The notes under the pieces: model-generated
The model's input: only the letters and a program-made list of their open reading frames with translations
Databases searched by the model: none
Told to the model about the DNA's origin: nothing
Position numbers and translations under genes: made by a program
NCBI GenBank assembly: GCA_015499995.1
Contig: JADNRV010000122.1
Location: forward strand, 96,498-160,497
Length of the DNA stretch: 64,000 nt
From: Flammula alnicola
Taxonomy: Eukaryota; Basidiomycota; Agaricomycetes; Agaricales; Strophariaceae
Direction of reading: 5' to 3'
Shown here: positions 1 through 11,202 of the stretch, one piece after another
Numbering within the stretch: position 1 is the stretch's first letter
Layout: every line of letters begins with the position of its first letter

Positions 1-1221
1 ATGCCACGTCAAACTTACGAGCGTCGCTGGACAGGGTTGTCATATAAGGTTGGCCCCCGGTAGACATCCGAATTTGAAGCCGTGTTTCTTTGAAGTCTTT
101 ACCTGCAACTCCAGGGGCAGCCGCAGCGGCCGCCGGACGAGATGGTCCAGCTGAAGCAGCAGAGTCGGGTAGAGGCTGGCCATCTCGAAGAGCCTTCTCC
201 CTCGCGGCCTTTTCTGCGCGTGCTTTCTTGTCGGCCTCGATCTGGGCTTTAATGGCAGCTTTTGCTTTCGCATCTTCAATCTTTTCTGAATTCGTATAAG
301 GGCGATTAGGAAAGGATCGGAGCCGCGAAAATAGGGAATGCTACGAGAGCTTGATACACACCTCGCTTCTTGTCCGCGGCATCCTTGAGCGCCTCCTTTA
401 GCTTCATATCTTCTTTGATTTTATTCATGTCCTGCATAAAGAGGACGATTGACTGCTGTAAGTCGTGGAGACGCACGTAATACGGACCTTTCCAGCCTTT
501 CGTCGAAGAGTCTCGTTCGCTTTGTGCTCCTTGGCTTCTTCCTCCGCCTTTTTGGAGCGTTTCTCCGACATCTTCTGTCTCAGTTCTTCGAGTCTCTCCT
601 TCTTTTCCTCTTCTGTCAAAGGTTTGATCTATACGGTCTTATGTTATGATCAGAGGATATTGCAAAGTATGATTAACTTCACCTCTTCTGTAGATTCCTC
701 GAATTGATCGTGGCCGCTCTTCTCAGCATGGAAGTTTGCTAGGGCAGTATTCTTGAAGATTTTACCACATTCAGAACACTTGATACTCTATGTTTTCAAT
801 GATAATTAGGATGAGCGTCTATTAGAATATGCGGGGGAGGTACAAACATACCTTTGCTTCGACTGCATTTCCCTTTAGGGCACCAAGACTCTTCAAAGCT
901 TCTGCATCTTCATCATCTTCATCCACGTCCATAGCTCCTCCGGATCCACTGCTAGGTTGTTCATTCACGCCAACGAGATCGGGGACAGGTTGACCTTCAT
1001 GTTCGAGGATATGATCCATCGCAGGTTGCAAGCCGCGGTTGCCTGTTGCCTTCAAAGCCCCTATAAATGCAGAACAAATCCATATGCGCAAGGAGAGTTT
1101 CGGAAAAGTGGTGAATATATATGAGCATCAACGCCAGAAGTTAGAACTTAAAGGATGGCGAACATTCAACTCGCGCAAGATCAAAGCCCATGCCCAGCAG
1201 AGTGTCTTTATCACCAGCCAT
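1..1221 (-). CDS. UBX-domain protein (UBXN1/SAKS1-like), 3' end outside window
   Basis: Adaptor-type protein expected to link ubiquitylated cargo to the Cdc48/p97 AAA ATPase. The start is ATG at 1221; the frame upstream has a stop (TAA) within a few codons. Exon 1 (1221-1164) joins 1060 across a 103-bp intron and completes an N-terminal UBA domain (MGFDLARVEWALKATGN, then MDHILEHEG). Further exons give a C2H2-like finger region (CSECGKIF..H) around 720-785, a highly charged helical stretch (EEEKKERLEELRQKMSEK) at 480-640, an Ala/Pro linker, and the first strands of the UBX domain (TRLQIRMSTGGQ) near 1-95. The rest of UBX lies beyond position 1. Domain order UBA, coiled coil, UBX matches the UBXN1 family. 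It is transcribed away from the RhoGEF gene. Family call is firm; the internal splice sites of the middle exons were not all fixed. Confidence 0.85.
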
Positions 1222-2894
1222 GCTTGCGATTTATGTTTGGCGAACTGGGAGCAGAAGGGCGTCAGGAGAAAGGTTAAATATGATATGTCTGCCTCTGGAG
1301 AAGGTGTGATTGTATGAACTTCAAAAGAGATGGGTGAATATGATCAGACTCAGAGACTCAGAGTCCACGCGTCCATCTTGCCCACGCTCACGACGCGAGC
1401 CAAATTAGTACTAAACGACCAACCTGCTCTTCACTTTCACTCTCGTCTTCAGTGATTCTTTGGAATCGTTTCAACCTGCGCCTGGAGTCTCGTCTTTCTT
1501 ATTGCATTGTCTCCCAACGACTTAGCCCGACGAAATATCTATTGCCTGAGGCCTCGCTAAAACCAGTCCAAAACTCCGGGTCCGCAACTTGAAAGCCTTT
1601 ACAAGCCCTCTCAAAATTTTAGCCCATCTCTTAATTATATTTAACTCTCTTGCATCTGCTAAACTTGTGAGTCATCGTTGTGTTTCTTCCTTCGTTTGCC
1701 AGAGAGTAAACTTTCTTCCTAGCTCTTGCTCTTGTCACTTTATATTATCATTTATCCAGTCCAACTTATTTTTTCTCTAGATACATTATTCGGGCTCTGG
1801 TCATACATAAATAAATGCAGTTTCCACAATCACTGCATTGGAAGCATCGGTTTTATCCGATTGCCCACGTTCGACGACTGCAGGCAATTACGCGTTTTAC
1901 AGGCTTCTCGGCTCGTCTTCTGATGTCCTTGCAATTGGCTGGTACTGCAGGAGATATCATGATCTGCACTTTTCAAAGACAAACGGCCACGCTCAGATTG
2001 GACACGACCTTCGAGGCGTCACGTCTAAACATATTCCACCTATCATTGCCGCGGGATATCAAGGTTCTCTAGGTGGGGCTGTGGGTATGCTCGTGTTGCC
2101 GCGCTTCGGTAATCCGAACAAGGCAGCAACCTCCACCACCTGGATGTCCTGTACGCGATAGAAGCAGGCCATTATCCTTGTGGGGGAGAAATGCTGGCAA
2201 TTGACACCATCACATCTAATGTGGGATTAATCATCCAAACTTTCTCCAGATTAACGACCGACGACTTTCTTGAGTTTTATCTCAAGAGTACTTACCGTTT
2301 GGTTGTGTCGTTTCTGCCGTCGCCTCGACCCATTTCATTTCGACTAAATCTTGCCATTGAGTTGTGATTGTTTTCTCTCCAGCTGTCTGATCTCTGGGAG
2401 TCTCGGCGGCGAAACTAGGCCGACAAGATTAACTTGACAACTGAAGAAGGCGTCGGATTCAATGGATCACGATTCATAGCGATTGTTACTTTCAAGTAGT
2501 TCCAACCGATGGAAAGTAATGATTTTCCGATGGGACTTGGGATTTTCGATTCAAATCATTTAACTTGTACATGTCTTGTACCTAGTACTGCGGTTAGGAT
2601 CGATGTAATGCGAGAGAGATAGCATCCCATTGATTGGCCATTTGATGCAAAAATAGCGCAACCCACTTCCTTATCGGGAGAAGTCATGGGATTTGGGGCT
2701 GAGGCTTGCTGGGCGTCGCCGTTGATGAGTCCGCTAATGCTCTTCCTCTCTCAACGACAGCGACTACGCTAGCCACTTATTTTTTATCTTGCACTTTGCT
2801 TCTGTCATATTGAGAGGCTTGCTGTCTATCTCGGTATTTGCAGGTTTCGACATCCATTTGTGACAGTCTTTACTCAGCTTGGTCTGGGTAAAAG
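1222..2894. other. Divergent intergenic region / 5' leader of the RhoGEF gene
   Basis: No convincing coding exon. Short open frames at 1589-2161 show no family resemblance and start codons are inconsistent. Pyrimidine-rich tracts at 1700-1780 and 2750-2830, and an intron-like 3' end (..tttgcag) near 2844, suggest a transcribed 5' leader that may contain an intron. It probably holds the promoters of both flanking divergent genes. Confidence 0.5.
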
Positions 2895-5800
2895 ATGCCT
2901 TCTTCCTCTGGTCCAGGTCCGCGACCTACATCTCCCGTTGAAGAAGATCTCCAAAAGCTTTATAATGAAGTCTGGGCAGTGTTTGCTGAAGAAACACCGT
3001 CCTCGGAACGTGATCTCGAGAACATCTATAGCGGTTACGCAGACGATAACGACCCGCCTCAGTCCTCCTCGGTCACCAGCCCTCCCTCGAACCCGGCTTT
3101 CCAGCAAGGTGGGTAATATTCCACATCTAAAACACAATCTAATCTTGCTTTGTTCAGCTGGAAGGAACATGAGTCAATATCCTGTTAACAGAGTAGATAC
3201 GCAGAACGTATCTCCAGTATCGTCCACCAAGTCTCCGACAAGACGGCGTCTGCCTCCAACTCCGGGTGCTTCATCTTCATCTGCAACATCTCCTACGGCG
3301 TCATTCCCAATGCCTGAGCCCGAACCATACTACGCTCCAGGCCCTTCCCGACCACACCTGTACAACAATTCGAATTCTTACACATCTTTCGCATCATCAT
3401 CGTCCTCCAACGGTCCTTCGGATCTAGGACGAAGGATGACAGGCGGCAGTGATCACAGTGCGAATAGTGGTCGTATATTACCGCAGGCACCGGGTTATTC
3501 GAACGGTTCATTGTCATTCTCGGATGATGGAGAGAGGACGCCTGTCTCTGACTATAACTCTTTTCCGTCCAATTCGTCTTACGCAGCAAGCCACACAACC
3601 AATGCCACAAGCCTGCCAGGAGATGGATATTACAGGCCTCCTGGAGCATCACCTCCTGCATTGCCCCCCAAACCTTCCGCTTACGCCGCGCTTTCCGCAG
3701 ACACACAATATTCTTATCCGTCATCTTCGTTCAATGCTTACGATCAAGTAAATCGGGATATTTCTAACGGATATCAGTATCGATCCTCGCATCAAACTTT
3801 ACCATCTCGTCCCAATCAATACATTGCGGTCAAGGCGCCTACACCGCCACCTCTGCCGCCACCGCCGCCTGCACACCCTGCGGGCAACGTGAACGATCAG
3901 TACACTGATTACTCACCTCAGCAAGGAAATACACCCTACACCACTTCTCCCGTCACATTATCACCTTGTATGTCGTCGCTAACTGCCTCTTTCAGAACCT
4001 GATTAATCATATTATTTCAGACGGTGGATTCTCCGACTTCAGTCTCAAAAATTCCAGTGGATCACCCTCGCAGAACAGTTTCTTCGACCAGCAGAATCCA
4101 TCCTCATCTTCCACAAGATTGGCTCAGTACGACCAGCCAGAAGTTGAACCATCGAACATCGAATCTTCCGTTCCTCAGGAAGAGGAGGACCACTGGGATG
4201 CAAATGAATATAATACGTACGGCGATCAAAACATTTATGGTGAACAGGATGAAGTTCAACCTAACAACGTTGCACGGCGCCCCACCGACATGCTGAGAAC
4301 ATTGGCAGACTTTCCAGAGAAGGCTCCGCTGGACCTTCATGAAGAACCACTGGATGATTATTGGGAAGATGAAGACGAAGAAGACGAGACAAGATTCGTG
4401 AACTTTTCTTTGCTCTCTCATATTGCGATGCAGTTACGCGACAAAGTTCCTCGAGGTACTCATGTCAAAGGCAGTATCCCGTATCCTCGAGCATTCACTG
4501 GGAAAGATATTGTGGTACGTCGAAACTTTATTCATCGTTTTTCAGCGCCATAAACCTACCGTTTCTTTTAGTCTACCATCCAGACCCAAATTCAGCGCGA
4601 ACTCGCTATCAACCATGGCGTCTCTACCAACGATCGACGGGTGGCTCTGCAGGTCGCTCGCAGCCTCCAAAACCAGCTGTTCTTCTACGAAGTCGAGTGG
4701 GGCGGCCGTGTCTTGCAGGACGGTGTAGAGGATGTGTACATGTTCTTGGATGATCAAGAAAGTGGATCTGATGCAGTCCCAGAACGCGAGGAACTGCCGA
4801 CGGGTGTTATCACGATGCTTACGAGGTGCTATTCTCCGAGCTGTGGAGAGGGGGTTGTTTGTTATTCCTACACTTGCCCTAGGAAGGTGCGCTATATAAT
4901 ACGTTTTATCTCCCATCAAGCCTGACCCCAAAGGTTTCATAGGGCAACAACGCATTTATACCGCCCGTTGTGCAGGCCGAGGCTCCTGCGGTGGCAAAAG
5001 AAGAAGAATGGACCAAAACCATCGACGAGTCAATTTTGAAATCACTACCTCAGAGCGAGATCAATAGGCAGACGTGCGTTGCATCATGCCGATTATTGAC
5101 TCGCCAACTTATCAATTTTTGTTGTGTAGCATCATCCATAAGCTCATCACTCGAGAGAAGCAATACTTGCAAGACCTTGACGTTGTTGAGTCTGACTTCA
5201 TCAAGCCCTTGCGTGCGGCGAATCCTCCCGTGTTTCCGCCTGACGTTTTGGAAGACTTCATCGATGAAGTCTTCGGCAATATACTGGATCTTCGCGAGTG
5301 CAATCGTCGCTTGCTGGAAGTTATGTATGTCCGTCAACGAGAGGAAGGCCCTATCATATTGCGGATTGGGGATATATTCTTGCAAGCCGCGACGGAGTTC
5401 AGGTTTGCATATCCGACCTATATCGGACACTATCCAATATCGGAGAAGAGATTGAAGGACGAGACCGACGCAAATTCTAATTTCAGACTCTTCCTGGAGG
5501 TATGTCTAAAGTGCTGGATGTCAATTCCTTGCTTAGAACGTCTTGCGCTTGCATTCAGCAATGTTCTCGGCAACAGTCAACACGTTCAGGAGAATCTCTC
5601 CGTCTTGACCTCAAACATTTCCTCAATCGTCCATCTGAACATTTGCAAAAATATCCCGTGTTGCTCGAAGCTGTCCACAACGAGACGGCGGCTGAAAATC
5701 CTGATGCCGAGTTCCTTGTAGAGGCCATCGACGCTATTAAGAACTTGCAATCGATATCTCAGCTGCGGACATTCCAGTCGGCTATGGGCAAAGGTGCACC

Positions 5801-8800
5801 TGGGAAGTGGGAATGGCATGACATCGTGTCTCCTGAGATCAGGGAACATTTCACGAAGAAGGAAGCAAAACGCCAAATGTACGCCTTCTTGTGGTACTTG
5901 TTTATACCACCTGCTGACTTTTCTCTAGGATCATATTCGAGTTGATCAAGGGAGAAATGGCATATGTGAAGGATTTGGAAAATATTCGAAATGTGAGCGT
6001 AGAGATATTTAGATTATACTCTTCATGCTCACAAGCCACAGATCTACATCATACCTCTACGGAAAGCCGAACCGCCCATCATTTCTCGTGACAGACTAGA
6101 CCAATTCATCGACGATGTCTTCCACAACTACGCCGAATTGTACGAACATCACAAAAAGCTTGTTGACAACTTGCAGGAAATCCAACGAGAGCAACATCCG
6201 CACATCCGCACCGTGACAGCTCCGTTGTTTGATGCTGCTCTCAACTTCCGAGATGCTTACATGGAGTACATCCCGAACTATCCTATTGCTGCCTACCGGA
6301 TCGATGAGGAGATGGCGAATAACTTACCCTTCAAAACGTTCGTTGATGTAAGTCGCGTGTATATTACCAGACCAATTTTATTTTTTTACTCGTCTCGTCC
6401 ATCTAGCAATGCGTTCGTCACCCCGATGCCCATCGCCTTGATATGAAGAGTTTCATTAATCGACCTATCCCTCGATTACTGCGTTATGAACTTCTTTTGA
6501 AAGGAATCATGGATGAAACACCTCCAGGGCACGAAGACCTTGAGTCAATTCCCAACGTCATCGATGTCATCAAGGCCCTTGGAAAGGAGACGGAACCTGG
6601 TGTATATTCAGCCAAACAAAAGGTCGAAGTTTGGCGGTATAACGCCAACCTTGTTTTCAAGCAAGGAGAATCGATTGTGGGTTACACCGCATTTTAGGAG
6701 ATGGCTCCTTACTTATGCTTCTGAATATCCAGGACATGGATCTGCTTGATCAAAACCGGTCCCTGATTCATTCCGGAAAGCTGCTCCGCCAACCTGAGAG
6801 CGGTCTCGAGTGGAATGGATGGAGCGAACTTCATGTTCTTCTTTTCGATAATTACTGTCAGTAAATCACGACCTTCTCGTCAACGCAATGTCTAACTTGC
6901 TTGCAGTGGTCATGACAAAACCTAAGGAGAAAGATGGAGTAACCAAGTATCAAGTCAATCGACGGGTAAGTGTTGTTGCCGGATATAATATCCTTTTAGC
7001 TGATGTTTTCCTTAGCCTATTCCACTGGATTTATTGACTCTTGTCAATTTCACTGATCCTCCAACACAGCGAAGTACAGGTATCCTTCGAAACTTGCGAG
7101 GAGTTGAACGTCATGAAGGCGGCAGTGCAAACCCAGGCCTGACACCAGAAAGTGCAAACGACTCTCGCTCAGTTTACCCTCTGACCTTGCACCATAATGG
7201 ACGAACGGGTGGTCCGTATATCCTGTATGCTGAATCCGCGCAGACCCGGACCGAATGGAAGGAGAAGCTGGAGGAGGCTCTTGGACTTCGCAAGGCCGTG
7301 CAGGAGTCCAACAAGGTGTTCGAGATTGAATATCTGAGCAGAGACACGTTTATTATGCCTGCGCTGTCTGTCGGTGCCAATGGTCCGGCATGGAATCAAG
7401 ACAATCACTTCACGGGAAAAGTTACGTGTTCTGTGCCCTTCAGTGAGTTGATCATGTTTCTGTGGTTTGGCTTATATTTGATACTTAATGTATTTCAGAT
7501 ACTCCTGATGGACGTGCGCTGGTAGCAATTGGATGTACGGAGGGAGTGTGGATTGGATTCCGACATGACCCCAAGTGTACGCAACACCAGCAACGTTTTG
7601 ACTTCCGTTATTGACTGCTTTGTCACTAGCGATCCGTCGCGTTCTTCACCTGAGGATGGTTACCCAATGTGCTATGCTCGAAGACTTTGGTATTTTCTTA
7701 GTGTTGGCCGATAAGGTTTGTTCAGATTTCACCGGCCACTAAGACAAACGTCTGACATGAATCTTCTAGGCACTCTTCGCATACCACATTGAAGCACTCG
7801 TGCCATCGTCACCCCATGGTGCACATACATCGCAGGTCCCACAGAAGCTGAGCGGAACAAAAGATGTCCATTTCTTCAGTGTCGGTACACTTCAAGGTCG
7901 CACACTTATCATCTACATGAAGAAGAAATCAGTTAGTGCTTCGCTTTTACATTGTATTCCTGATCGTGACGTCTTGTGTGTTCAGTTGAACAGCATCTTC
8001 CGCGTACTTGAACCTGTCGGTGATAAAATCAACGAAGGTGTCAAAGCTCCTGCCGGCTTTGGATCCCGTCTGGGATTCCGTTCAACCAAATCAGAATGGT
8101 TTAGAATATACAGAGATTTCTTCTTGCCCTCCGATTCCTTCGACGTCATTTTCCTGAAGGCCAGAATAGCAATCTTCTGTGCTAAAGGATTCGAGATTAT
8201 GAACCTCCATGAGTATGTCCATACCTCTCATGTCCACCAACACCAAGCTAATTCGCGTCTGTAGCTTCGATAGTATCACGATTCCCCAACGAGAAGACCC
8301 AAAACATGCCCAGCTTGCGAAACGATGTGAAGCGTCTCGACCTCTAGGCATGTTCCGATCTACAGACGATGAGTTCCTTCTTTGCTATGATGGTACTTTT
8401 TGCATATTCTCTTGCTTTCGTCTAAGTTCTGACCACGGATTTGACAGAATTTGGTCTATATGTTGATAAGCACGGTGACCCCTGTCGGTCATTAGGGACG
8501 ATTGAATGGGAAGGTACAGCTGAACGCGTTGCATTCCATGCCCCTTACATCCTTCTCTTCGACTCTCGCTTCATTGAGATTCGCCATGTCGAGACTGGGC
8601 GGCTAGCGCAGATTATCCCTGGCAACGAGATCCGGTGTACATGGGATGGACGCGGTGTTAGCACACACGCCACCCCGCCAATACCTGAAATGGGAGAAGA
8701 TGGCGTCCAGGAGGCGCAAGTACACTTCGTGATGAATAGTACTGATTCCGTCACTGGTCCTGGAGGCATGCGGACGAGAAACATCGTGCAGCATGTTTGT

Positions 8801-9124
8801 GAGCTCATACCCACTATACCGCTCTTCCCCACAACATCGCAATCAAGCATAACGGCACCCGTCGTTCCTGCAAAGCCAATGGAAATACCGTACAATCCGT
8901 ATGGTCCTGCCCCTGCACATATGTCAACCTATTCCTATGCCTCTTCATCCGCCTCGACGGCGCAAGCCTATGCTCCTGCTCCAGTCGCACAGACATACGC
9001 TCCCGCCCCTGTACCACATAATATCAATCCCATCCCAGGAGGTGGTACGTATTATAACCAAGCAGGATACTCGACGATGTCCCTGGATCGGTCGCCCGAT
9101 TCTTCGCGATCCTGGCGTCCATGA
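2895..9124 (+). CDS. Rho guanine-nucleotide exchange factor, DEP - DH - DH - PH - CNH (Rom2-like)
   Basis: Activates Rho-type GTPases at the plasma membrane; Rom2/Rgf relatives feed the cell-wall-integrity pathway. I built 19 exons whose lengths total 5262 bp (1753 aa): 2895-3108, 3158-3967, 4021-4514, 4572-4886, 4943-5073, 5130-5499, 5559-5878, 5929-5992, 6042-6347, 6407-6676, 6733-6856, 6907-6965, 7016-7442, 7499-7576, 7630-7715, 7770-7931, 7986-8212, 8265-8392, 8448-9124. Order: disordered Ser/Pro-rich N terminus to ~460; DEP ~467-590 with a Cys motif (CYSPSC, CYSYTCPRK) at ~590-611; first DH ~655-860 (REKQYLQDLD, LNRPSEHLQKYPVLLEAV); second DH ~885-1085 (INRPIPRLLRYELLLKGI); PH ~1100-1260; citron-homology domain ~1300-1650; Pro/Ala-rich tail. 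The start is supported by the paralogue at 46470, which has the same short charged helix after the Met. Two complete DH domains in one chain is unusual. Confidence 0.93.
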
Positions 9125-9422
9125 ATCACTTTCTGAGATCAGTTGTTGGGCTTTGCATGTTCAATCAAAACTGTACGGTGGAAGATTTCTTTGTTTCGCG
9201 GTCCATTCCCTATTGTATTATTGATGATCATAGGTACTACGTAAATGATATTTCAACAACTTCTGTAGTGTAATATTACATAGGACTTGTGTACGAATGG
9301 GCGAGTTAATTTCATTGACTAGACTACGTTTCAATCAAGATAAAACAGAGCTTTTAAGAATGGATAATCGGGGACACTGAGAGCAAAAGCAACAAAAAAA
9401 AAAAAAGAAAAAAAAAGATTAC
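9125..9422. other. 3' flank of RhoGEF gene, up to the integration site
   Basis: AT-rich untranslated/intergenic sequence. It ends in two long A-runs (9394-9406 and 9408-9416) directly beside the tRNA fragment at 9423. No gene seen. Confidence 0.6.
9408..9416 (-). terminator. RNA polymerase III terminator of the original tRNA-Asn gene
   Basis: On the minus strand this is T9 lying 6 bases after the 3' end of the tRNA-Asn fragment at 9423-9452, followed by a second T-run. Position and composition fit a Pol III terminator that served the tRNA before the element separated it from the 5' half of the gene. Confidence 0.65.
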
Positions 9423-9452
9423 TGCCCCAATGAGGCTCGAACTCATGACCTT
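9423..9452 (-). pseudogene. 3' end of tRNA-Asn, outer-left att copy
   Basis: 30 bp matching the T-arm and acceptor 3' strand of the tRNA at 24350-24440, with two differences (ggctcg versus ggattg on the plus strand). Its T-loop has the canonical TTCGA form. Only the 3' part is present; beyond 9452 the sequence is element DNA. Interpreted as the host-side remnant of the integration target. Confidence 0.85.
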
Positions 9453-9500
9453 CAACTGTTGGGTGTGTGCGAGCCTCAACTGTTGGGTGTGTGCGAGCCT
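9453..9500. repeat. 2 x 24-bp perfect tandem repeat at left end of copy A
   Basis: The 24-mer beginning caactgttgggtgtgtgcga occupies 9453-9476 and 9477-9500. Copy B has one instance (from 16943). It abuts the att repeat, so it marks the left element end and may be a recombinase arm site or a slippage duplication. Confidence 0.9.
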
Positions 9501-9762
9501 TGAACCTAGTCAAGTCTTCGCGGAGCGATACAAGTTCTCGCGAAGCGATGCTTGGGCGCGAACATCGCTCTGGGACATCGATTAGCGCTGGAGAACATGG
9601 CAGTTCCGACTTCTTATGGTTAGGGTTGGCCCGTAAAGTTTTTCCCGAAGTGAGCACGTTCATGCTTATCATGACGACGCTATTGTCGAAATTGTGCGTA
9701 ACACCGTTGCTACTTCCACCACACAGAATCATGCATCATGCGCTAACACGATTGTTCAAAAC

Positions 9763-9810
9763 ACATGCAAATAGTTTGCTTGCGCTCGCGAGCAAACTGT
9801 TTGTACATGT
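9763..9810. repeat. Inverted repeat 1 (hairpin) in element copy A
   Basis: Arms of about 18-20 bp: acatgcaaatagtttgct pairs with agcaaactgtttgtacatgt around a GC-rich loop (9781-9790), with two small mismatches. Conserved at 17229-17276 in copy B. Confidence 0.85.
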
Positions 9811-9842
9811 TGACATCACAGTTCATGGCCCGGGTTGCCGGG

Positions 9843-9896
9843 GCCCGACCTCATGTTTTGCCACAAAATCACGTGTGGCAAAAGTCAATGTCGGGC
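9843..9896. repeat. Inverted repeat 2 (hairpin) in element copy A
   Basis: Arms of 23 bp: gcccgac, a 6-bp unpaired block, ttttgccaca; then an 8-bp loop, tgtggcaaaa, a 6-bp block and gtcgggc. Conserved at 17309-17362 in copy B. Confidence 0.85.
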
Positions 9897-10023
9897 TCCG
9901 GCATCACTCGGCATTGACTGTTCCTCATGCAACGATGGGTGTGGCTCGAACAACAATGTGCGACCTGTTGCAATGCGCTTGGATATAAAGCTGAGTTACT
10001 TTTCTTTTCTCTTTTGCCCCCAT

Positions 10024-11097
10024 ATGACATCCATCACAGCCGCATTCGAAAAACTCTCCTCCATCGAACCCCTCGATGCCGGCGCCTCTCCTCGCAAGGT
10101 GCAAGCCTTTAGGGCCAAAGCACAGAAATACCTGCGCCTCTCGCAAGACATCGTCACCCATCTCACCGGCATCATAACCGCCTCTGGACTCGATCCCGAC
10201 GCCGACGATTCAGAGTCGGAGCCTCCGCCACCTCCCCCAAATGGCAAACTGGTGCGTCGTAGCTTCTTTTCTTTCTTCTCTTTGTACTTATGCTGCCAAT
10301 AGACCATGGCCATAAAGCGCATACGACAGCTCGAAGGCTCGCTTACAATCAGTCCTCTCACCCCTCAAGAGTTTGCTGGGCGTCTGTATGAGACCGGAAA
10401 GGGATCCAAGCAAGCCGAAGAACAAATCTCGTTCGCCTCGCTTTTGCGCGGCTACGCGCCGGCAGCCAGTCTGGACGACTGGTACGATATCCTCGACATG
10501 CAGCCCGCTGACCTGAACTGGCACATACAAAGCGTTCATACCGAGTCGATCGACGACATCAGTCAGCGGCTTTTGGAACGTGAAAAGGCTCTAGCAATGA
10601 TCCAGGGCGGCACTGCCCTTCGAGGACTCGCCAACAGCATCATCACCTGCATACACGCTGTCAGGTTCGCTCAGGAATGGAAGGATCTTTCGACGGCACG
10701 TGGAGGAAAGAAGAAAAAGGTTGAGTATCGGAAAGCAGCGTTCAAGGTTAGGTACCCCAATGTGTCTGTGGACGACTACGAATCGGAACTCAAGGCCTTT
10801 ACCAACCGACACGAGAAAGTCGTCACCGCTCGCAATACCCTCTTTCGGATCTATTCCAAGTTTCACATTGCCGTGCTTTTGGATCCCTTGTGGACGCCCA
10901 TAGCTTCATACGACCATGGCACCATTGGCCGTAGCCCGAGCTTCGCCCTCACCCTCGATCGCTTTATGCATTTCTCAACGCCGCAAGATCCCTACTTTCA
11001 GAAAAATCTCACGACATTTAAGCAGCTCATCGAGATCATGTTCAGTGAGGAGACGGTTAAATATGTAGACGAGTTTCTAGACGAGTTTCCCTTCTAA
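10024..11097 (+). CDS. Element-encoded protein of unknown function, copy A (340 aa)
   Basis: Two exons, 10024-10251 and 10303-11097, joined in phase 0 (1023 bp). I do not recognise a family. The N terminus is an acidic, Pro-rich segment (DDSESEPPPPPP at about 60-75); the rest looks like a compact, mostly helical cytosolic/nuclear domain with no signal peptide or membrane segment. Conserved blocks shared with copy B include SFASLLRGY, LLEREKALAMIQGGTALRGL, the basic stretch ARGGKKKKVEYRKAAF and SYDHGTIGRSPSFALTLDR. A and B differ at dozens of bases, many synonymous, yet both frames stay open, which suggests selection on the protein. Its place between the left end and the recombinase suggests a role in the element's life cycle, but this is inference. 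Confidence 0.75.
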
Positions 11098-11202
11098 TTT
11101 TAATTATCCTCACAATGTCACTTCTTATGATGAATTTGGATTCTAATTGTCCTCGCAATAACGCGGTGAAAACCCTGAATAAACAAACAGTCGCAAATGT
11201 TT

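Larger units (their letters stand above)
9501..10023. other. Left non-coding region of element copy A
   Basis: Sequence upstream of the 10024 ORF with two large hairpins (9763-9810 and 9843-9896) and a GC-rich imperfect palindrome cluster near 9520-9580. An open frame at 9467-9988 runs through the hairpins, has no family resemblance and is not credited as a gene. Promoter of the downstream ORF is expected here. Confidence 0.6.

Noticed and set aside
1589..2161. Overlapping plus-strand open frames in the RhoGEF 5' region
   Set aside because: Three competing registers with no family resemblance and no splice support; better explained as 5' leader/intron sequence.
9618..9629. ggttagggttgg resembling telomere repeats
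   Set aside because: Only a single TTAGGG unit; no array.
9467..9988. 173-aa open frame at the left end of the mobile element (and a longer version at 16957-17958)
   Set aside because: It runs through the two hairpins, has Leu/Arg-rich random composition, and in copy A is not continuous with the downstream ORF; probably a by-product of structured GC-rich DNA.
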